From NCBI GenBank assembly GCA_017163975.1, contig JAFFSR010000218.1, positions 13,457,501 to 13,521,500 on the forward strand: a DNA stretch of 64,000 nucleotides, in the 5' to 3' direction. Below, in pieces: positions 12,266-22,400 of this stretch. The notes under the pieces are model-generated. The model was not told the DNA's origin. It saw nothing but the letters and a program-made list of their open reading frames with translations, and ran no database searches. Source of the stretch: Anastatus disparis. Its lineage: Eukaryota > Arthropoda > Insecta > Hymenoptera > Eupelmidae. Position 1 is the first letter of the stretch. Every line of letters begins with the position of its first letter. The translations under genes and the position numbers were made by a program.

Positions 12266-13142
12266 ACGATTTATGTATATACGCAAAATCGAAAATATCC
12301 AAACTATTGGCTTTAAAATTTTCTGTCCTGGTAAGTTAATCCGATAATAGAAGCATAAACATTTATGTTTAACATCAGCTGTAAGATCAAAATTACATGA
12401 CAATATTTTTTAAAGCTGGTGCATCATGTGATCGAAAACAAGCAAATTTCATAACTGATTTGCAAAAAATTGATAAAAAATATATATTTTTACTATACAA
12501 TAAAGACTGATATCAAATTTTTAAGATTAAAATATTAAGTTGTAAAAAAGTACTCAACTCAATTGATTTATCCTGTATAATTATTAAATTTACGACGTAA
12601 TTATGAATTTCATAATCTCTATTTATCGATTCGTAAACATGTTTGCTCTCTACTAGATTAAACATTTGCTGTAATCGATAATTTTAATCTTAGGAAATTA
12701 TCATAAAATAAAATAATTATGTTTATAACTTTTATAATCGACTTTTTCATTATTTATTACTAATTAATAAACAAATTAAATTTTCTAGAACTTTAACTTT
12801 TTCTTAGAAAAACAATTAAAAAAATTTTTTTTAGAGGGCTTTGAAAATTTTAATTATTTTTTTGTATTTAAAATAAAAAAAATGAGATGCTGTTTAATAT
12901 TAGTTAAAATGCATATGTTGAAAAATAACATAAATAAAAACAACAATAGTCCACTCTTTCCCCAATAGTCTCTTTTAAACCTAGCTCTCAAAGAAATGTC
13001 TTTTTTTCTCTCTTTTAGCGTAATATTTTATTTCTAAACCATGACTTGATAAATAAAAAATTAGTTTGGTGCATCTCGGTATTTTTAATTACTGAAATAA
13101 TTGTCTAATATTTATCTACAATTGCAATTTTAATACTTTCTA

Positions 13143-14078
13143 AAATTTTATTTAACGTCACTGTATTTATGGCATCATTCTGATGCAAATTAACGATGGA
13201 AGTCGTCAGTGTGTTTGTGGACAAAGCACGTGTAACGTACAGTGGTGCTTGTATAGGGTAGATGTGGGTATTGCTACGGAGGTGCCAGTTGCTGTTTTTC
13301 CATATAAAATTTGTGAAAATAAATTTTTCCGAGTCCATAAATAATATTTGAATGCATAATCAAATATTATAAGTATTATTTAATATTTTAAAAAATATAT
13401 CTCACAAAAAAAGTCTAAAAATATTTAATATTGGTTATTTGAAATTGAACTGTTCTAAAATCTTGATAAATTTCATAAAATCGCGATCACGTATGCATCC
13501 TAAATTTGACAATATTTTCTGTTTTTATTCTTTTTTATATAAAATAAGATCATTATTAAATAAAATATATCTTTGCTTATTATATATTTTTTGGAAATTT
13601 CACCTAGCACATATTTAATATTTTAATTTTACACCTTAGTATTATGCGTCATTAAAATCACCAAATATGAATAACTGTGGCATCCTTTTATTATTATAAC
13701 ACGTGGTTAACCTAACCTCAACTTTTCGAACGTACTATGTAAAAGTGTCAATAGTAACTGGCACGCAGCATTAGAAATACGGCCGCAGCAATAGCCACAA
13801 ACACATTTTATTTTAAATTCGTTTTTTCTTATTTTTAATTCTATAATTAATGCTAAATTAATTTTTTTCTAATTAATCAATGTTTAAATATTTTATTAAA
13901 AATAAAAGTGATAAGTTTTCTTCATATATAAGCTTTAATTTATAAGTTTTAAGTTCATCATACGTCGATTCCGCTGTAATACCCACATCTACCCTAAATC
14001 AGCCGAGAGCGGGATTCGAACTCTGAACCTCACGATTATGAATCCATACCTCTACCGAGTAAGCCGCTGACGATCTCG
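13143..14078 (-). mobile_element. tRNA-derived SINE, copy 2, split by a MITE
   Basis: The SINE tail and body occupy about 13143-13253 and its tRNA-like head about 13997-14078, both on the minus strand. A 739-bp MITE separates the halves. Rejoining the halves at a single TA gives the same junction seen in the uninterrupted copy at 53.9 kb (GCTTGTATAAATTAGC), so the SINE was whole before the insertion. Confidence 0.88.
13256..13994. mobile_element. 739-bp MITE with TA target duplication, copy 1
   Basis: Terminal inverted repeats are GGGTAGATGTGGGTATT on the left and its reverse complement on the right. TA dinucleotides flank both ends (13254-13255, 13995-13996), as expected of Tc1/mariner-type transposition. 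There is no ORF, so it is non-autonomous. A subterminal inverted motif around GTGCCAGTT (13281) recurs as AACTGGCAC near 13758. A second full copy lies at 21323-22062 and is nearly identical along its length. Confidence 0.9.
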
Positions 14079-16000
14079 ACTTTTATAATACTTTAAAAGA
14101 TAAAGGTTCTAGAGTTTTGCTTTTAGTGTGCGTGAAGAGCCACCACAACATATTTTACATTGTCTTGCATTCAAAGCTTTAAATTGCTATGGGATTATAT
14201 TTTTGTTATATGAAAGTATATGGAAGGGCAAACTTTCTATTTTCACCAGTACTTAATTTTCTAACATTAGACATTTCCAATTTAATTCTCGTATTAAATA
14301 TCCAATTTATTTCATAATGATTCGCGTTTAATTAGAATCAGTAATTCTTGACTTGTCAATTTTCGGCATTGGTTATAATCAGTAATTTATGTTGTGTTAT
14401 TTTTTCACTTTCCATGAGTTTATTTATTTAAAGGTTTCTTTGCAATTTTACAGCTTGAAAATTAATACATCCCAATATTTGAAGCGTTACGATAAATGAG
14501 CATTGAAAAATATCGATGATATCGGTGATTTTAAAGATTTATTTAATATAATATTTAAATTGATATAAGTTAAAAGTTCCCATCAATATATTGAAATATC
14601 GTATGATGTGTTGAACAGTATTTGGGTAAGCTGAGTTGTGAAAAGCGTGATTGTACATATGATGCAGATAAGGGTGTAGAAAAGTGACTGATAGTAAACG
14701 TGTAGATCAATAAAAAAAGCTAAACGTTTTTATCGAGAAACATCTAAAAGTGCTTAGAAATACTGCTAGTCGCATAGCAAAAAGAATACAGATTGTCTTT
14801 GTATAAAAAACTTTTTTTCAATCAAATATTATTATTGTAATTAAAATAATTTTCAAAATGACTAATTTTTTTATTATTTTTTTATTTGCTTCTCATTGAG
14901 AATTCTACAATGTATTAATATTAAAAATAAATATAGATTAGTACTAAAAGTGTGATAGGCAACTATTCCATTTTAACTTTACATCCATAGGAAAATTATT
15001 TCACATTTTATACATAAATATAAAGGACTAGAAAAAATAATTTTTTCATGTTATTCAGTATATTTGTAGCTGTTGTTTTGATCATGTTTGTTGTTAAAAG
15101 TAATATAAATTTAAAATTACTTTTAAGCTGAATTTTATGTATTTAGATACATCTATCATAAATTCCTTACTTTGGGTAGAGCAACGAAATTTTTATTTAT
15201 TGATAGTTTTCTTCATCTAATATAATATCTCTAAGAATATTGATATACAATTTTAAATTAAAAAGTAAGCTTCATATTTAAAATTCAGTTTTTTTTAAAT
15301 TCCCTGTTATATAAAAATAGTCACTTCACAAAAAAAATTTTTTTTAACAATAATAAAATTTTTTTAAATCAAAATAATACCCTCTTTACATTTTTTTTTA
15401 ATTTTAAAAAAATCAATAATAGATTGAAAAATTAACTAAAATTTAACGTAAACAATTTCATGAGAATTTAAATTTTATATTCCATTATATTTTTATTTTT
15501 TTCAATGATTGTATTATGAACGCACATCTCAAAACTAATAAATAATTCCTTTGATGTATAAAGACGTCCCTTCTTTAGTTGGCATTTGTAGCTATTTGAA
15601 TTCCCTATTTTTTTTTATATTTTCAATAGTTACAGTACTTATTTTTCATTTTATAGAATATTTTTATGTGGAATTCTTAGAAATAAGAACTTAATTTAAA
15701 ACTATTTGCGATCGCATGACGAGTGAGTGACATGGATGCGATATTAAACTTATAAACGATTCTTTTGAATTTCAATTTGTTTTCGGACAATTCCATTCTC
15801 TATTTTCTATAAAATTTAAATAAATTAATTCATGTGAATTGAAACTTTTATTCATCTCTTAGGAATTATTTTCAGTAAATTACAAGCAAGCAAATAAATT
15901 ATTCTTTTTTCAATAATATATTTTATATCCGAAAGTTTTCTGTAATCTTCAATCTCCTATTCTAGCTTAATAGTCTAGCAATTTTTTACAAATTTTAGAA
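14079..16000. other. AT-rich intergenic DNA
   Basis: I see no gene here. It is homopolymer-rich, with scattered short inverted repeats and no recognised transposon. Confidence 0.5.
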
Positions 16001-16014
16001 TTGTTTCCTTAAAG

Positions 16015-16070
16015 GGGCTTTGTGGTACCGATAGTCCTGGTCCTTACAACACCTTAATCCGGCACTGCAA
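16015..16070 (-). other. Possible exonised repeat in the odorant receptor 3' UTR
   Basis: On the minus strand the receptor stop is followed 26 nt later by a consensus donor (AACAGAG|GTAAGT, exon end 16376). A good acceptor (TTACATTTGCAG) sits near 16068 and leads into GC-richer sequence containing TGCCGGATTAAGG. I infer a 3' UTR intron and a UTR exon derived from an old repeat. RNA evidence is needed; the stretch could also be just a transposon fossil. Confidence 0.3.
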
Positions 16071-16137
16071 ATGTAATATCAAAAACAAAATTTCAACTAT
16101 ATATAAAAGATGTATTTTTTATCTTTTTTGAAAGCAA

Positions 16138-16176
16138 AAACAACATTAATCTTTTGTCAAAAGATTAATGTTGTTT
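16138..16176. repeat. Perfect 39-bp palindrome (19-bp stems)
   Basis: AAACAACATTAATCTTTTG, a single central T, then the exact reverse complement. It lies inside the putative intron in the odorant receptor 3' untranslated region. It could extrude as a cruciform or be the core of a small transposon; no function can be assigned. Confidence 0.8.
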
Positions 16177-16402
16177 AACCATATAATATTATAAAAAAAT
16201 CACTTAAAAGCACTTAATATGAGAAATTTTTCTATTACCTGTCAAAAAAATCGCTTTTTCGTATATTTTTCTTCTGCGACGTACTGCAATATGTTTACAT
16301 AACAGCAGTAATTGTATTTAACATATAAAGTCAACTGACTGTTCGCGTCGCTATAAATTGAATGTTAATACTTACCTCTGTTGCTTTTAGCCAGGGTCTC
16401 CT

Positions 16403-19400
16403 CTATGTCACTGATGAAATGAATGCAGCGTATGATAAGACGGTTCTTAAAATCTTTAATAAAAATTATTCAAATTAATCATCAAATGTTATTTGTTTGT
16501 TTAAGAAATAGTTGCTATAAACTTACGGCACCACAAGTTTGTAAATTCATTTCTACCAAAGGTCCAGCTGTGAATTTACAGGGCTTCGAACACCTTAGCA
16601 TCATAAATCTTAGTAAACGTTGAGTTTTCTGTGGAAATTTATACCAACCACAAAAATAGCTAAAAGTTATAAAAGATATAGAAAAATTTTTTTTATTTAA
16701 TAATATTATAGATATTTGGAATTGAAATTAAACGAGACAATAATATTTATGAGTTACAACTGAAGTAAAATATCAAATTTTTATAAATTTTTATGAGAAT
16801 TTGATACTGACTAGGAGAGTGTCACACCTCCGGATCACGGATTTTGCTCAAACTTCGGGATAAGTTTTCAGATGATAAAATATGAAAAAAGCTAAAGTTA
16901 TAGTCATAAATACTCAATATTTCCCTAGTTACAGGCAATTAAAGAAAATCACTAAAAAAGTTACTAGATTTTTAAATGCATATAGTTCTTTAGCGTCGAT
17001 AGCTATAAGCTTGAAACTTTTTTTAAATTAAAGCTGAGCTCAAATCCTTTCGAAACAGTAGTTACAGCATGTCAAAATATTATTTTTTCTCAAAGTTAGA
17101 GCGTGATAAACATTGGACCTGATTTTTCTTTTAAAAACATTAATTAATAATAAAAGCTGAAATTAGGTCCAATCCTTATTACGCTCTAACATTGGGAAAA
17201 AATAATATTTTGATGTGCTGTAACTACTGTTTCGAAAGGATTTGAGCTCAGCTTTAATTTAAAAAAGTTTCAAGCTTGTAGCTATCGACGCTAAAGAACT
17301 ATATGCATTTAAAAATCTAGTAACTTTTTTAGTGATTTTCTTTAATTGCCTGTAACTAGGGAAATATTGAGTATTTATGACTATAACTTTAGCTTTTTTC
17401 ATATTTTATCATCTGAAAACTTATCCCGAAGTTTGAGCAAAATCCGTGATCCGGAGGTGTGACACTCTCCTAGTGAGTCAGGCTATCTAAAACGGGCCAT
17501 TAAAACCCACTATATGAATTTAATATTTTTTTTGTAGATTATTAAAGCTTTATATGTTAGAAATAATATCCTAAAATATTTTTTGATTCGAAATGGAAAA
17601 AGAAAAATGTTTAAAATTAAATGCAGAGATTTGAGATAAATATATACCTTAATTTCACGGAATAATGGTTACGAAAAATTGTTTGAATGAAATGATATAA
17701 AAAAATCTAAGGTTATCTAAATTTCACAATGACATATAAATTATTTTTACAGTTCATACCAAGAAAAAAGCACATGTTCACTTAAGTCTTGGATTTTTTG
17801 ACCTGGCATACTAACATAAAAGATATTAATAAAAACACCAATCGCCACCAATAATATCCTTGCGAAATTGGGAAAATCATTTATAGTCATCGCCATCTAT
17901 TTACATAAAGAATGTAGACGTATGAAATTTACGGATTATTACTTGGTTATATACTTTATATAAACGTGTATATTTGATCTTCTATATTTACAAGAATATT
18001 TGCAAAGCTTAAGCCTACTATTGCTGCTGCAAGAGTAATAAGCATAGTGGTAGAATACACATTTTGCAAAAGAACGACATATCTATTCAGTGGAAACATT
18101 GAAGATTTTTTAAAATTCAAACTTTTTAAATATTGTAAATATATTAACGTATTTCGTATACTAAACTCTATTGACTTTTTGTGTATATTTATACAACGAA
18201 GCACACAGTTATGGATTTCTGTATCAATATCTTTTGATTGATTGTAGTTGTTACTCTTCACTAAATCAAATACTTTCTGGAACCTATAGCTAAAAATTTA
18301 TTATTATTCAGAAATGTTTAATTTATTACATTTTATATAGATCATAAAAACAACGAAACATTTTCTAAATAAGCTAGCTATCACTATAATAAAATAGAAT
18401 AATTCTTAGACAAAGACAAGTATGTTTGTTGTGGATTTCTTTAAAATTCTGAAAAATGATTTTATAGTCTAAAAATGGAGCCCGTGTTTCAGGGTTCTAC
18501 CTAATGTGTCCTTATAATCATAGATGCAAATAAACATACCAATATTACAAATAGTTTGATTTCTATTTTTTTGCATAACTAATATATTTTAATATAGTTT
18601 ACGTATACAAAATGCTGTGTTGTATTGTAAGTAGACTTTTCCATAACCAAATTCATTTCTGTATCTGGTTGTTGATTTGCATCTCGTGGTTAAAAGTATA
18701 GTCAATTGCCTAGTAAAAATTACCAGATTTATAACCTCAAAACTTTTGAGATTCTAAAATCAAAATAATTTCAATCAGATTTCTAATCAAATTTATTGCG
18801 AAGATTAGTTTTGAAGAAATCACTGAACCTGATTCAAACTGATTCATGCTTATGTCTATTTATTTATATTAATGTTTTATTTACATAAGAAATAGTACAT
18901 TGTTAGTCGAGAGAGCAAAATAGGCTTTTTTCCCGAGTCGGATTTGGCGCTTGAGCGAAGTGAGAGTGGCAATAAAAAAGAGGACAAAAAAATTGTGCCT
19001 CCGTGTTTAACATTTTATTTTTTCACACGAATAATTTAACGATAATTTTAACAATTACATGGTAATTTTTCGAATTTTAGTTAAAACTTTTTTCATTTTT
19101 CAAATGCCTAAAATTTTAATAAATATTGTATTTGGTTATAAAAAACTAACTCAACGATATTGAATAGTACAACTGAGTGTTGCACACAGGCTACGTAGAG
19201 TGTATCAGTTGTACTTAAAATAATGGCTGTAGACATAACACCAAATAAAGTATGAATAAGTAATTGATAATAATATTCTTGTTGGTCGATGAAATATTCG
19301 CCATAGAAACAAAGCTGCTTTGGATGAGTTTCGTTTGATGGCATAATAACATCTAAAATAGTTGGTACTAGTCCTGGTAATATTGTAAATAATGTACTGG

Positions 19401-22400
19401 CAAAGTACACGTATGCTGTAATAATATTTTTTCATTGTTTTTATTACTTTTTTCCTCTCTTAAAGATTATGGATTTCACCAATAAATCACACTAGGGAAT
19501 ATATTTTTAAATATTTTCACACAAGAAAATTTTTAATTCTACCGTCTCTGATTTAATTTGTTTTCATTTTTTGGCAGAAAGCATTGTACTCGCGATTTGA
19601 AAACTAAATAGTATATTACAAGACAAAGCCAAAAAATTTTATTTTAGGGCTTGCGTCGTATGAGAGTTAAGACAAAACTTAGGCACCTTATAGAGGTTAG
19701 AAAATCCAATTTTGTGGCTGTGTATTATATATTATTTTTCTTGCCTCTCTACCCAAAATTACGTTAAAAAATTAATATTATAATAAATAAAAAGAATCTT
19801 TCTTTTGTCATAAGTATTGAAATGAATGTATTGTCATTTTGTATTGTAAGTGTCAAATAACAAACTTTTGGAGTAAGCAGATCTTTTAAGTTCAAATACA
19901 ATCTTTTTGATCCAAGCGGAATTCTTATTCAAATAGAATATTCTTGATCTAAGCAGAATTTTTGTTAGTTAAGGTTGAATCTTTTTGGTTTAAGCAGATT
20001 CTTATTCAAATAGAATATTCTTGATCTAAGCAGAATTCTTGTTGGTTAAGGTAGAATCTTTTTGGTTTAAGCAGAATTCTTGTTGGTTAAAGCAGAATCT
20101 TTTTGGTTCAAGCAGAATTTTTTAATTCCGAGCAAAGACATTTTTGATTTAAGTAAAATTTTTATGATCCAAGCAGAATCCTTTTTGGTTGGAGCAAAAT
20201 GATTTGGATCTAAGCAGAATCCTTACTAGTGTAAGTGAAATCTTTTTGATACAAGCAGATCCTTTTTTGGAGCAAGTAGAATCTTTTTTATCCAAATCCA
20301 ATTAATTTGTTACAAACAAAATTATTTTGTGTTCAAGCAGAATCTTTTTAATCGAAGTAGAATCTTTTTGATTCAAGTAAAATATCTTTTAGTCATGCAA
20401 ATTCTTTATTGACAATGCAGATTGTATTTATTTTAGATAAATTTTATTGGTTCCAATAGAATATTTTTCATTAAAGCCGAATTTTTTAAGAGGTACTTCT
20501 TGACCGACGTATACACCTCCCATAAGAGACGTATAAAAAAAATTATACGTGAATGAATTGATTTCATGACGGTACATGCAACGGAACTTATGAAATGGAA
20601 GTGTATATATAATAGGAGGAGCGACCGCGCCTTCTATACGCAAATCAAGGTACTAAATACGTATAAACAAAAATTCGCGGGACTGATTTGATGTCAAATG
20701 CACAGAATTAGTATATGCATACATGTATCTCAAGTTCAGAACGTTCGTAAGCAACACTTCTATATACATTTCTATACATATTCTATAATAGAGATAGTTT
20801 TCCGCTATTTTCTAAATTTTCAGGAAATATTTTGAACTTAAATGGTTTATTTTATATAATGCTTCTGGTGTTCTTAAAATTTCAGAATATACCTTAGGAG
20901 TATTGCTTACGAACGTTGCAAACTTAAGATTCATATGTATACATAGATACTATATGTGCAATACAAATATCTGAATTTCAATAAGTAAAGAAAGCAATAG
21001 CGCTCGTTTTCTCTCTTTTCCTTTCTTTCTCTATAATATTTTATTGTAAACCTCTCTCTTCCCTACATTGTTTAAACGTGCACACGCAAGCAAATGTTTC
21101 TTATTTAAGTTATCACACGTCAATCATTTCAAATATTACTCTTGCTAAAAATGATAATAGTTTTGATAATTGTGAAGAAAATGAAACTATTATTGTATTT
21201 TTGTAAAATAAATATTATTAACAAAAATTTCATTCATTATCTTATTTGAAATTTAAAAAAATTATTTACTTAAATAAACTAAATTATTTTAATTTTATTT
21301 TATTTAATTTTATAATTATTTAGGGTAGATGTGGGTATTGCTGAGGAGGTGCTAATTACTGTTTTTTCATATAAAATTCGTAAAAATAATTTTTTTCAAG
21401 TCCATAAATAATATTTGAATGCATAATCAAATATTATAAGTATCATTTAATATTTTAAAAAATATATTTCACAAAAAAAGTCTAAAAATATTTAATATTG
21501 GTTATTTGAAATTGAACTGTTCTAAAATCTTGATAAATTTCGTAAAATCGCGATCACGTATGCATCCTAAATTTGACAATATTTTCTGTTTTTATTCTTT
21601 TTTATGTAAAATGAGATCATTATTAAATAAAATATATCTTTGCTTGTTATATATTTTTTGGAAATTTCACCTAGCACGTATTTAATATTTTAATTTTACA
21701 CCTTAGTATTATGCGTCATTAAAATCACCAAATATGAATTACTGTGGCATCCTTTTATTACTATAACACGTGGTAAACCTAACCTCAACTTTTCGAACGG
21801 AATATATAAAAGTGTCAATAGTAACTGGCACACAGCATTAGAAACACGGCCGCAGCAATAGCCACAAATACATTTTATTTTAAATTCGTTTTTTCTTAAT
21901 TTTAACTCTATAATTAAATGCTAAATTAATTTTTTTCTAGTTAATCAATGTTTAAATATTTTATTAAAAATAAAAGTGATAAGTTTTCTTCATCTATAAG
22001 CTTTAATTTATGAGTTTAAAATTCATCATACGTAGATTCCGCTGTAATACCCACATCTACCCTAATTTTATAATTATTTAATTTTAAAATAATTTTAAAA
22101 TAATTTTAAAATTAAATGAAACAGTGATAGAACTTAAATAAATATTTATGAGTTCTATAATTTCGTAAAGAAGTTTCTCTTATTACAGAAGTGTCAGCCA
22201 GTCCCAAAGACTGCCATACCAGTTTTTTTAATAAAAGCAAAATTCTCTATTATTCAAGCAAAATGTTTTTTTTTTTGTACAAACAATATTTTTTTGGTTA
22301 AATTAAATTTTTTTTATCTAACCAAGAGAGATCCAAGCTTCTGGTTCACGGATTTTGTTCAAACTGTGGGATAAGTTTTCAGATATCAAGATATGGAAAA

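Noticed and set aside
20428..20643. Minus-strand 71-codon ORF, considered as an odorant receptor N-terminal exon
   Set aside because: It lacks receptor landmarks, and the true upstream exons were found at 23.9-25.2 kb with matching phases.
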